Positions 1-6,708 of a stretch of 8,400 nt of DNA are shown here, one piece after another. The stretch spans positions 1-8,400 of the forward strand of contig WQZK01000074.1 of NCBI GenBank assembly GCA_009780765.1, given 5' to 3'. Under the pieces are notes generated by a model. It was given only the letters and a program-made list of their open reading frames with translations, ran no database searches and was not told the DNA's origin. How positions within the stretch are numbered: position 1 is the first letter of the stretch; every line of letters begins with the position of its first letter. Both the position numbers and the translations under genes were made by a program. The stretch comes from Defluviitaleaceae bacterium. Its GTDB lineage: Bacteria > Bacillota > Clostridia > Lachnospirales > UBA5962.

Positions 1-395
1 GCATCTGCCTTTTCTAAAAGTCCAACTTTTTCAAGCAGTATCAAAGCTTTTTCTTCTGCTTCTTTTTTAGATAATTTTTTGATTTTTATGGGTGCAAGCG
101 TTATATTTTTCATAACATTTAAATGCGGAAACAAATTAAATTGTTGAAAAACCATGCCCATATCACTTCTTACAACATCTATATTAGCATTTTTTGATGT
201 TATTTCTGTGCCATTTATAAATATATCGCCACTGGTTGGACGCTCTAGTAAATTAAGGCACCTTAAAAATGTGCTTTTGCCAGAGCCAGAAGGGCCGATT
301 ATAAAAACTTTTTCACCTTGCTTTATTTCCTCATTTATACCTTTTAAAACATGCAAATCATTAAATTTTTTATGTAAGTTAGTAACACGTATCAA
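1..395 (-). CDS. Polar amino acid ABC transporter ATP-binding protein (N-terminal part, cut by window edge)
   Basis: This is the ATPase subunit that would drive uptake through the permease encoded upstream in the same operon, on the cytoplasmic face of the membrane. The first 131 codons are present and the rest lies beyond position 1. Visible motifs are Walker A GPSGSGKST at residues 34-42 and the Q-loop in VFQQFNLFPHL (Q85), followed by the start of the helical domain. FNLFPHLNVMKNI is typical of the GlnQ/HisP polar amino acid group. The start is a TTG at 393-395, read as MIRVTNLHKKF. It is chosen because AAGGAGG (403-409, reverse strand) sits 7 bases upstream and no in-frame ATG fits. The ribosome binding site overlaps the stop codon of the lipoprotein gene, which suggests translational coupling. 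The substrate could be any polar amino acid. The family call is firm; the Walker B and signature motifs are outside the window. Confidence 0.93.
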   Translation of the reverse strand, partial: MIRVTNLHKKFNDLHVLKGINEEIKQGEKVFIIGPSGSGKSTFLRCLNLLERPTSGDIFINGTEITSKNANIDVVRSDMGMVFQQFNLFPHLNVMKNITLAPIKIKKLSKKEAEEKALILLEKVGLLEKAD

Positions 396-407
396 TTAAA
401 TGCCTCC

Positions 408-932
408 TTACGATTGTATGGTTATATTAAAGGATTCATCGGCGATTATTTCGCCGTTTGTTGTTATAAATATTTCAATTTCTTCTGCATTCCAGTGCAT
501 AGGGATGTATAAGTACAATGTATATGCCGCTTCTGAATTATTTCGTGGATTTATCGAAAACCATAAAGTTTCTTCTGCAAAATTATGTGATAATTGGTGG
601 CGGTGTGAACCGACATCATCTACAGCGGTTATATGAATGTCATCGTGTGTAGCTATATGAACATTGTCTAAAGCATCTCCAAAATCTATGTATATTTTAC
701 TTATTCTAGAAGCAGATTGCCATGTTCCAAAAATAAATGGTTCTGAAGTTGTTATGAAAACGGAATGTAGCATTTCATTAATTTGAGCGGTTAAATCTTC
801 ATCATTTTCAATCAACTCATCAGCTTCTTCAGAGGCATTTGATATAATGCCTATAGGAGTACTCATTTCCTCCATTACGCTACATGCTGTTAAAGCAAAA
901 ATGCCAAATAAAACAAAAAATATTTTTTTCAT
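408..932 (-). CDS. Small histidine-rich lipoprotein of unknown function within the ABC transporter operon
   Basis: This is a 174-residue protein with a type II signal peptide: MKK, a hydrophobic run, then lipobox LTAC with the lipidated Cys at 17. It should be anchored on the outer face of the membrane. After an acidic linker (about residues 34-54) comes a beta-strand-rich region. Within it lies a cluster of six histidines and several aspartates (residues 91-116: H92, H96, H100, H110, H112, H116). The end pattern, IPMHWNAEEIEIFITTNGEI, resembles the repeat style of putative-adhesin (DUF4097-like) proteins; this is an impression from memory, not a search. It lies 11 bases after the permease stop and is preceded by AGGAAG (940-945) at 7-base spacing. 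At 174 residues it is too short for a solute-binding protein of this transporter class, usually about 250 or more, and I see no such fold. It may be an accessory or sensor lipoprotein. The function is unknown. Confidence 0.85.
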   Translation of the reverse strand: MKKIFFVLFGIFALTACSVMEEMSTPIGIISNASEEADELIENDEDLTAQINEMLHSVFITTSEPFIFGTWQSASRISKIYIDFGDALDNVHIATHDDIHITAVDDVGSHRHQLSHNFAEETLWFSINPRNNSEAAYTLYLYIPMHWNAEEIEIFITTNGEIIADESFNITIQS

Positions 933-943
933 GAATACTCTTC

Positions 944-1660
944 CTACCTTTTATCCGATTTTCGCATATGTTTTTCTAAAATTTTAAACGCTATAGATAA
1001 AACTTTAATAATAACATAATACATAACAGCCGAGCCAAGAAGCGGCATTGCAGCACTAAATGTTGTTGATTGAATGAGCTGAGCCGATCTTGTAATATCT
1101 ATTATTGCAACCGCTCCAACAACTGCTGTTTCTTTAATCAAAACAATAAATTCGTTTGCAAGTGCCGGTAAAACATTTTTAATTGCTTGCGGCACAACCA
1201 CCAAACGCATAGTATTAAATCCGCTTAAGCCAAGGCTTCTTCCTGCTTCGGTTTGCCCTTTATCTATAGATAAAATTCCTGCTCTAATAATTTCAGAAAC
1301 ATATGCTCCCGAGTTTATCCCAAATGCAATTGCTGCGATAAGTAGCCTGTTCATAGAAGAGCCCGCAAAAATAACAAAAACCATAACAAGTAATTGAATA
1401 ACAACTGGAGTTCCACGGATAACGTCGAGATAAATGTTAGAAACGATACGAGAAAAGAATTTAATGACACGCCTTAATTTGATATGTTTGATTGAATCGA
1501 AGTTGCTCATGTTTAGGTAAGTTACAAATAATCCTATGAGGATACCGAACAAAACGGACAACAGCGACAATATCAGCGTATTATTAAGCCCCGTAATAAA
1601 AAGCCTATACCTATCATCAACTATAAAAGTGCGCCTGAATTCATGTGCAAAGTTTGTCAT
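944..1660 (-). CDS. Polar amino acid ABC transporter permease
   Basis: This is a 238-residue inner-membrane permease of the HisM/GlnP (His/Glu/Gln/Arg/opine) family, the usual length. It has hydrophobic segments at about residues 25-50, 85-100, 105-125, 170-190 and 205-225. The family signature IRGTPVVIQL is at residues 81-90. The EAA loop that docks onto the ATPase is at about 134-160 (GQTEAGRSLGLSGFNTMRLV, then VVPQAI). The start ATG at 1658-1660 is preceded by CTTTAGGAGG (1671-1680), and a strong promoter lies just upstream. It is the first gene of a minus-strand operon with the lipoprotein and the ATPase. A single permease gene suggests that it works as a homodimer, as many of this family do. 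No substrate-binding protein gene is visible in the window; it may lie beyond position 1 or elsewhere. The substrate is not predictable beyond a polar amino acid. Confidence 0.94.
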   Translation of the reverse strand: MTNFAHEFRRTFIVDDRYRLFITGLNNTLILSLLSVLFGILIGLFVTYLNMSNFDSIKHIKLRRVIKFFSRIVSNIYLDVIRGTPVVIQLLVMVFVIFAGSSMNRLLIAAIAFGINSGAYVSEIIRAGILSIDKGQTEAGRSLGLSGFNTMRLVVVPQAIKNVLPALANEFIVLIKETAVVGAVAIIDITRSAQLIQSTTFSAAMPLLGSAVMYYVIIKVLSIAFKILEKHMRKSDKR

Positions 1661-1692
1661 GGGTTTTTATCCTCCTAAAGCATAATTCATAT

Positions 1693-1721
1693 ATTATACC
1701 ATACCTAAAAACAAAATGCAA
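1693..1721 (-). promoter_or_regulatory. Sigma-A-type promoter of the ABC transporter operon
   Basis: Read on the minus strand, TTGCAT (1716-1721) is followed after exactly 17 bases by TATAAT (1693-1698). TGG stands just before the -10, making it TG-extended. Transcription should begin near 1686, leaving a leader of about 25 bases. That is too short for a riboswitch or T-box. Confidence 0.8.
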
Positions 1722-1759
1722 GATAAAATTACAATTTTAAAGTAGGTATAATTCGTTTT

Positions 1760-1789
1760 ATAGTCAAACTATCCATTGACATGGTTTGA
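1760..1789. promoter_or_regulatory. Possible operator: short inverted repeats around the -35 box
   Basis: ATAGT-CAA-ACTAT (1760-1772) is a perfect 5-base-arm inverted repeat directly upstream of the TTGACA at 1776. A second pair, TCAAAC (1764-1769) and GTTTGA (1784-1789), flanks that -35 box. The arms are short and the region is AT-rich, so this may be chance. The position, between two divergent transcription units, is where a repressor site would be expected. Confidence 0.25.
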
Positions 1790-1803
1790 GAATATGTGAT
1801 AAT
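1776..1803 (+). promoter_or_regulatory. Sigma-A-type promoter of the large GNAT gene
   Basis: A perfect TTGACA (1776-1781) is followed after 16 bases by GATAAT (1798-1803), with TGT immediately before it (extended -10). Transcription would start near 1810. This places the TTG at 1786 upstream of the transcript, so the gene must start at the ATG at 1831. Confidence 0.8.
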
Positions 1804-1816
1804 ATTAAGTTTGATA

Positions 1817-1822
1817 AAGGAG
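1817..1822 (+). promoter_or_regulatory. Ribosome binding site that fixes the start of the large GNAT gene
   Basis: AAGGAG lies 8 bases before the ATG at 1831. The reading frame stays open upstream to a TTG at 1786, but that codon lies inside the promoter and has no comparable site. Confidence 0.8.
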
Positions 1823-1830
1823 TTGAAATT

Positions 1831-4800
1831 ATGAAGGTTTATGAAACATTAGAAAACGGAATTAAAATTGTTGAATATGATCCATCACTTGCAGAGAGTA
1901 TAGCTAAATTTTGGAATATGTGTAGCCAAGGAGAAGATGACTGGGGCGGCGACAGTGGAATTTCAACCGCAAGCAAGGTTATATCAGACGAAGCGGCAAG
2001 TTCGCATTTTAACTTATACTTGGCAGTAGATGGTGAAGATGTTGTAGGTTATTGTAAGTTTTCACGTTATATGTATGACCCAAATACTTTATATGTTGCA
2101 CTTTTAGGAACTCGCCCAGATTATAGAAGCAAAAAATTAGGCAAGGCCTTGCTTCTTCGCTGCGTACAGCGTACTATAGAACTAGGCTATCCACGCTTAG
2201 ACTTGTTTACATGGAGTGGCAACACTGCCGCTGTTCCGCTATATAAAAAGAGCGGATTTTTATGGGAAGACAGGTCAGAAAGTACACATTTAGTTAATTT
2301 TATGCCAACTATACTTACTTTGCCTATTTTTGAGGATTTCTTTAAAAAAGTCGATTGGTATGGTGATTCTACACGCTCGCTAGAAATTGTTCCTGATGGA
2401 ATAAAAACAAATGGCTTTGAGCTTTTTGGCTATTCGTGGGAAAAAGATGGCGAAAGTCTAAAGGTAGGCTATGAGCGTACAGGCCGCCAAATGCGTATGA
2501 TAGAAACTGATGACTATAAAATAGAACTTATAGCACAAGACCATGAGCTTGCGTTTGGTACTGATTACGAGTGTACTTTTATCGTCGAAAACAAAACAGG
2601 TAAAGAGCTAAATATTAAAATAAATGGCAAAGAAAATGAAAATATTAGGCTTGACTGTAATTTTAATTCGCAAGTTACAGGTAAGCAAGTAATTTATTCA
2701 AAGTTTTATGTAGGTGCAATAAATGAGCCGCTAGACGCATGGAAAGTACACCCTTGTATAATGGCAGATGTTGAAATAAATGGGCATGAAGTAACGTTTG
2801 GTTTAGGTATAAATGCAAAGTTTCCGCTACTTGTTAATTTTAACCGTGAATGCTTGATAGACCAAGTTGGTATGGATGTTAAAACATATATAGACATTGA
2901 AAGTGCGTTGCCTGAAGATGCAACGATAACGATTAATATGCCTAAGAATGAAATTTTGGATATTAAAGCAAGCAGAAATTCTTTCGTTGCAGATGTTTCT
3001 GCGAAAGGCAAAGTTTCTATTCCAGTTGTATCAACCACTTTGGCTATTGGAGCAGAAAAGCTTGAGTTAAATTGTACTGCTATTTTTAAATCTGGCAAAG
3101 AAATAAATTTTACGGTTCCAGCATTTATTTTAACCAGAGATATGGTCACAAGCTTTGCGGCAGAAGATTTTGAAAACCATAGCGTAATAAATGGCTCATG
3201 GAAGCTTGCATTTGTAAAGAATGGAAACGAATTTAACATATCACATCTTACAAATAAAGATTATTTTAATGATGATGCGTTCGATCCACCAACTTTAGGT
3301 AAACCTTTTGACGATGAGTTTAGTACGATAAAACCTAATATCACAACGCACACAAAGGGTAATGCTATAATAATGGAAGTTGAATTTATTTCAGAAAAAT
3401 TTAAAGGCATGGTAGTTACGCAAATTTACACATTATTTGCAACAGGGCTTATAACTCGTAGTAATAGAGTTGAAAACCGTGGAGATAAGCCTCGCCATAG
3501 CGTATTACAAGATAGTTATGGGCTTTTACTTAGCGATAATGCGATATTTAGCTATAATAGCCAAATAACGCAAGGTGGCCTTAATAACGCAAATTCTTGC
3601 GAAATTGATGAAAACTGGGTTTTTGAAGATTCTAAAACGGCACCTACGGGGTACTATTGGCCTCATGAGTATACGGCTAACATACAATGGGGATGTGTTT
3701 TATCTTTAGAGATAGATTTAGGCGAATTAAAGCCTTTGGAAGCAGTTAAAACCAAACCTGTGGTATATGCTTTAGGGCTTTTCTCAAATTATAATGACTT
3801 TAGAAATTATGCCCGCCAAACTTATGAGCTTAATCCAGCACCAACGGTTAAACCTATGGAAATTGTGCTTAATGAATACAATCCATTTGTTCAAGATTCT
3901 AAAATAGGGTTAGATATAATAAATAACCGTGATGAGATACAAGCGGGTACAATAACTGTTTCGTCTAAAATACTAAAAGAAGCTTTATCTCAAACAAATC
4001 CGCAAGAAGAATTGGTTGAGAAAAATAGTTTTGACCTAAATTTAAATAAAAATGAGGATATAGCCACTGTAAATGTAGCAATGAATATGCTTGGTTATGA
4101 AAAAACTGCAAAAAAAGCACTGTTCTTTCCTAAAGGCGAAGTAAAAACATTGCAAGAAGGTACAAGTTACGTTGTTAATAACGGCATTATAACTTTTAAA
4201 GCAGACCCTAACTATAGCAATGGTTGCTATTCTCTTACTGATGCAAAAGGGCAGGAGTGGTTTTTAAACCAATACCCAGAGCATAAGCCGTTTTCTTGGT
4301 TTAATCCTTATATTGGCGGGTTGCGTACAAGAATTGTTAAAAATGATGAGGCGATCGGCGAAAGGGATATATTAAAAGAAAAAACTACTGCTGAGTTTGT
4401 AGAGCTGCGTGATAATTTAGGCAACATATGGAAAGGTATGTGTACGACTACAAACATAACCGAAAACGAAGATTTTAAAGGTATAGTTTGTAAATCTTAT
4501 TATCTCACGCAACCTGGTTTACCTATTTTATGCTCGTTCTATAAATATGAAAACCATACAGGCGAATACAGAAATGATAGGGTGTGGCTATCTTCACATC
4601 TTAAACCTGACGAGGATGCCAAAAATGCCATAATTGAAGCAACAAGCAAAGATGGCAGCGAATATTGCCGCCGCTTAGGTTCGTTAGAGTGCGATGAAAT
4701 GTTTTACGAAAACACATCAGTAATTTCAAGCTCAAGAGCAGAAAAATTATATAGTTTTGCTTCAACTAAAAACACTCATTACCTTAACGACTTTTGGGCT

Positions 4801-4956
4801 AATCACAAAATTCCTGTGGTGTGTGCATACTCTCATACTTATATGAAGTTGGCCCATGGCGAAGCATTTACATCTGTTCCTGCATTTTTTGTAATAACAG
4901 ATAAAAACTTGCCTAAAAGGGCATTAAATGACCTTGAAAGGGTTACATTTTCTTAA
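1831..4956 (+). CDS. Very large GNAT acetyltransferase fused to beta-rich, mutarotase-like domains
   Basis: The protein has 1041 residues from the ATG at 1831. Residues about 11-160 are a GNAT acetyltransferase domain: a beta4 strand GYCKFSRY (73-80), acetyl-CoA-binding motif A around RPDYRSKKLGKALLLR (95-110), and a C-terminal NTAAVPLYKKSGF (131-143). The remaining 880 residues are mostly beta-strand-like with no signal peptide or membrane segment, so the protein should be cytoplasmic. Two parts, around SNRVENRGDKP (544-554) and FSWFNPYIGGLRTRI (821-835) followed by SYYLTQPGLPIL, look like carbohydrate-handling beta-sandwiches of the galactose-mutarotase-like kind. That reading rests on pattern memory only. 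No glycosidase catalytic motif is recognised. The usual GNAT length is 140-180 residues, so this is a strong outlier. It may acetylate a sugar-containing or polymeric substrate held by the C-terminal part, but this is inference. It has its own promoter and stands alone. Confidence 0.85.
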   Translation: MKVYETLENGIKIVEYDPSLAESIAKFWNMCSQGEDDWGGDSGISTASKVISDEAASSHFNLYLAVDGEDVVGYCKFSRYMYDPNTLYVALLGTRPDYRSKKLGKALLLRCVQRTIELGYPRLDLFTWSGNTAAVPLYKKSGFLWEDRSESTHLVNFMPTILTLPIFEDFFKKVDWYGDSTRSLEIVPDGIKTNGFELFGYSWEKDGESLKVGYERTGRQMRMIETDDYKIELIAQDHELAFGTDYECTFIVENKTGKELNIKINGKENENIRLDCNFNSQVTGKQVIYSKFYVGAINEPLDAWKVHPCIMADVEINGHEVTFGLGINAKFPLLVNFNRECLIDQVGMDVKTYIDIESALPEDATITINMPKNEILDIKASRNSFVADVSAKGKVSIPVVSTTLAIGAEKLELNCTAIFKSGKEINFTVPAFILTRDMVTSFAAEDFENHSVINGSWKLAFVKNGNEFNISHLTNKDYFNDDAFDPPTLGKPFDDEFSTIKPNITTHTKGNAIIMEVEFISEKFKGMVVTQIYTLFATGLITRSNRVENRGDKPRHSVLQDSYGLLLSDNAIFSYNSQITQGGLNNANSCEIDENWVFEDSKTAPTGYYWPHEYTANIQWGCVLSLEIDLGELKPLEAVKTKPVVYALGLFSNYNDFRNYARQTYELNPAPTVKPMEIVLNEYNPFVQDSKIGLDIINNRDEIQAGTITVSSKILKEALSQTNPQEELVEKNSFDLNLNKNEDIATVNVAMNMLGYEKTAKKALFFPKGEVKTLQEGTSYVVNNGIITFKADPNYSNGCYSLTDAKGQEWFLNQYPEHKPFSWFNPYIGGLRTRIVKNDEAIGERDILKEKTTAEFVELRDNLGNIWKGMCTTTNITENEDFKGIVCKSYYLTQPGLPILCSFYKYENHTGEYRNDRVWLSSHLKPDEDAKNAIIEATSKDGSEYCRRLGSLECDEMFYENTSVISSSRAEKLYSFASTKNTHYLNDFWANHKIPVVCAYSHTYMKLAHGEAFTSVPAFFVITDKNLPKRALNDLERVTFS

Positions 4957-4966
4957 TAAACAAATT

Positions 4967-5008
4967 AAGGTGCTAAAAATTCCGTTAGGTTGGACTTTTT
5001 AGCACCTT
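4967..5008. repeat. Long perfect inverted repeat between the two GNAT genes
   Basis: AAGGTGCTAAAAA (4967-4979) and TTTTTAGCACCTT (4996-5008) are perfect 13-base arms around a 16-base loop. They begin 10 bases after the stop of the large GNAT gene. The structure could end that transcript, but no T-run follows the stem on either strand, so it is not a textbook intrinsic terminator. The right arm fills most of the spacer of the next promoter, so it may instead, or also, be an operator. Confidence 0.75.
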
Positions 5009-5018
5009 GTGCTATAAT
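4990..5018 (+). promoter_or_regulatory. Promoter of the second GNAT gene
   Basis: TTGGAC (4990-4995) is followed after 17 bases by a perfect TATAAT (5013-5018) with TGC before it (extended -10). The -35 matches the consensus poorly at its last three bases, so the extended -10 probably carries the promoter. The spacer contains the right arm of the inverted repeat. Confidence 0.7.
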
Positions 5019-5027
5019 TACATGGAT

Positions 5028-5035
5028 GAGGTGAT
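5028..5035 (+). promoter_or_regulatory. Ribosome binding site deciding a TTG start
   Basis: GAGGTGAT is an extended match to the 3' end of 16S rRNA and lies 5 bases before the TTG at 5041. The nearby ATG at 5034 is in another frame that soon stops. Confidence 0.75.
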
Positions 5036-5040
5036 GAAAA

Positions 5041-5562
5041 TTGTACGAATTAGAATTATTAGAGCCTACAAAAGAGCTTGAAGCTGCCATAATGGAGTAT
5101 AGGCAGGAGTATATTTTAAATGGAGAAAAAATAAATGGAAGTTTAGGGCTTGTGCATTATGACGACTATAGTGAATGGCTTGAAAAGGTGAATAAAACCC
5201 AAAAAGCAGAAACTTCGCCTTTAGGAGTAGCAACTACAACATATTTTTCTATTAGAAAAAGTGATGGGAAAATAATAGGCACCATTCAGCTTAGGCATGA
5301 TTTGACTGACGAATTGAGAGAGCATGGTGGGCATATTGGCTATGGTGTTCGTCCGTCTGAAAGAGGGAAAGGCTATGGCAAGCAACAATTAATGCTAGTT
5401 TTAGATATAGCTAGGCAAATGGGTATACAAAAAGTAATGATTTCATGTACAAAGGATAATATCGCTTCAAGGCAAACGGCAATAAGTTGCGGTGGAGTGC
5501 TTGCTCGTGAAAATATATATAAAGATTTGGAACAACAAATATTTTGGATAAACTTACAATAA
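5041..5562 (+). CDS. GNAT family N-acetyltransferase (COG3981-like)
   Basis: This is a 173-residue, single-domain, cytoplasmic acetyltransferase of normal GNAT length. The core has a beta-strand IIGTIQLRHDL (about 79-89), a strand GHIGYGVRPSERGKGYGK ending in the acetyl-CoA pyrophosphate loop (about 97-114; R-G-K-G-Y-G), a helix LMLVLDIARQMGI, and the strand VMISCTKDN followed by the final helix. The arrangement HIGYGVRPSERGKGYGK resembles the predicted acetyltransferases of COG3981, whose substrates are mostly unknown. The start is TTG at 5041, chosen for the near-perfect GAGGTGAT just upstream; the next in-frame ATG, codon 18, has no such site. It has its own promoter overlapping an inverted repeat. 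No terminator is seen after the gene, so some transcription may run into the following PLP-enzyme gene 114 bases on. Confidence 0.9.
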   Translation: MYELELLEPTKELEAAIMEYRQEYILNGEKINGSLGLVHYDDYSEWLEKVNKTQKAETSPLGVATTTYFSIRKSDGKIIGTIQLRHDLTDELREHGGHIGYGVRPSERGKGYGKQQLMLVLDIARQMGIQKVMISCTKDNIASRQTAISCGGVLARENIYKDLEQQIFWINLQ

Positions 5563-5573
5563 AAATAAGAAGT

Positions 5574-5602
5574 TTGACTACTTGCTTTTACTGTGGTATA
5601 AT
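5574..5602 (+). promoter_or_regulatory. Promoter of the PLP enzyme-GNAT operon
   Basis: TTGACT (5574-5579) is followed after 17 bases by TATAAT (5597-5602) with TGG just before it (extended -10). This is one of the best promoters in the window. Transcription should start near 5609, giving a leader of about 67 bases. Confidence 0.85.
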
Positions 5603-5611
5603 GTAGACGAG

Positions 5612-5632
5612 TACTATTGCATAGCAATGGTA
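5612..5632 (+). other. Leader RNA hairpin upstream of the PLP enzyme gene
   Basis: TACTATTGC (5612-5620) pairs with GCAATGGTA (5624-5632) around a 3-base loop, giving 9 pairs with one T-G wobble. It lies at the very 5' end of the predicted transcript, where it could stabilise the mRNA. An AGGAG follows at once (5632-5636), then a four-codon reading frame (5641-5655, MYEN). The leader is too short and lacks the landmarks of a T-box or a known riboswitch. Confidence 0.45.
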
Positions 5633-5675
5633 GGAGATAAATGTACGAAAACTAATTGATTAAGGAGCGTTTTCC

Positions 5676-6689
5676 ATGCTATCACCTTTACAGAAACTAA
5701 AAGAACTTGAGTATCTTGTTGGTAACACACCTATGATTGAAATTACTTTTAAGCTTGATGGGAAAATTAGAAAAGTATTTGCAAAGCTTGAATATTACAA
5801 TTTTTCTGGAAGTATAAAAGACAGAATGGCACTAATGTCTTTAAAAAGAGCGTATCAAACAGGAGCTTTAAAACAGGGCGACACTATTGTAGAAACAACC
5901 AGCGGAAATACGGGTATAGCAATTTGTTCGCAAGGTTCGTACTTAGGCCATAAAATAGTTATTTTTATGCCAGACTGGATGAGTGCAGAAAGAAAAGCTA
6001 TGATGAAGTCTTTCGGAGCAGAGCTTGTTTTAGTTTCTCGAGAAGAGGGTGGATTTTTAGGTTGTCTTGAAAGAACTGAAAACTTGGTTAAAAGTGGAGA
6101 TAATTTCTATTGCCCAGAGCAGTTTGCAAATCAATTTAATGTTGAAGCACACTACACTTCTACAGGCCCTGAAATTTTAAAACAAATGGATAAGTTTGGC
6201 GAAGAAATTCACGGCGTTGTTGCAGGTGTTGGAACTGGTGGCACAATAATGGGTATTGGTGGTTATTTAAGAAGTGTAAATCCGAAAATAAAAGTTTATC
6301 CAATGGAACCGGAAAGCTCGCCAACCCTTACTACGGGTTACCGTGTTGGTGTACATAGAATTGCGGGAATTTCAGATGAGTTTATTCCAGCTATCATGGA
6401 CCTTAAAGCATGCGATGAAGTTATTCAAGTAGATGACGGTGATGGCATTATAATGGCACAAAAACTTTCAAGAGAATTAGGGCTTGGTGTTGGAATATCT
6501 TCTGGTGCAAACTTTTTAGCAGCTATAATGGCGGCAGATAAAATAGGCGAGGGTGCAAATGTTGTAACGTTATTCTCTGATGATAATAAAAAATATCTTT
6601 CAACAGACTATGCTAAAGAAGAGCCTATTAAAGAAAATTTTATTTCTACGCGTATTGAGCTTCTTGGGTTCAAAACGGTTGTAATTTAA
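5676..6689 (+). CDS. Cysteine synthase-family PLP-dependent enzyme
   Basis: This is a 337-residue, fold-type II PLP enzyme of the cysteine synthase/cystathionine beta-synthase group, cytoplasmic. Reactions in the family are beta-replacements on O-acetylserine or similar substrates. The PLP lysine is K48 in YNFSGSIKDRMA (41-52). The substrate loop TSGNTG is at 75-80, the phosphate-binding loop GVGTGGT at 184-190, and the serine that contacts the PLP ring nitrogen lies in GISSGAN (273-279). GISDEFIP (231-238) is like CysK-type enzymes. There is no C-terminal CBS domain. The length is slightly above the usual 300-330, with a tail after about residue 312. The start ATG at 5676 has AAGGAG (5662-5667) at 8 bases. 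It is followed after 19 bases by a GNAT gene, so it is probably co-transcribed. It could be an O-acetylserine sulfhydrylase or a specialised relative; no serine acetyltransferase gene is adjacent to settle this. Confidence 0.9.
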   Translation: MLSPLQKLKELEYLVGNTPMIEITFKLDGKIRKVFAKLEYYNFSGSIKDRMALMSLKRAYQTGALKQGDTIVETTSGNTGIAICSQGSYLGHKIVIFMPDWMSAERKAMMKSFGAELVLVSREEGGFLGCLERTENLVKSGDNFYCPEQFANQFNVEAHYTSTGPEILKQMDKFGEEIHGVVAGVGTGGTIMGIGGYLRSVNPKIKVYPMEPESSPTLTTGYRVGVHRIAGISDEFIPAIMDLKACDEVIQVDDGDGIIMAQKLSRELGLGVGISSGANFLAAIMAADKIGEGANVVTLFSDDNKKYLSTDYAKEEPIKENFISTRIELLGFKTVVI

Positions 6690-6708
6690 TATATAGGAGT
6701 TTTAATTT

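Noticed and set aside
154..636. Two short plus-strand frames over the ATPase and lipoprotein genes
   Set aside because: They are antisense to genes with clear motifs (Walker A, lipobox) and resemble no family.
1786..1830. Upstream TTG start adding 15 residues to the large GNAT
   Set aside because: The codons overlap the -10 region of the promoter, and the ATG at 1831 has AAGGAG at ideal spacing.
2706..3239. 177-codon open frame on the minus strand inside the large GNAT gene
   Set aside because: It lies wholly inside a well-supported gene, has no ribosome binding site or promoter and reads as low-complexity Ser/Ile/Phe sequence typical of an antisense shadow.
5041..5655. Similarity between the start of the second GNAT (TTG TAC GAA) and the four-codon leader frame (ATG TAC GAA), suggesting a duplicated gene start
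   Set aside because: Only eight bases match exactly, and the sequence after them diverges at once. Chance is enough in AT-rich DNA.
5603..5675. T-box or riboswitch upstream of the cysteine-synthase-like gene
   Set aside because: The leader is only about 67 bases, with one small hairpin, no T-box sequence and no terminator/antiterminator pair.
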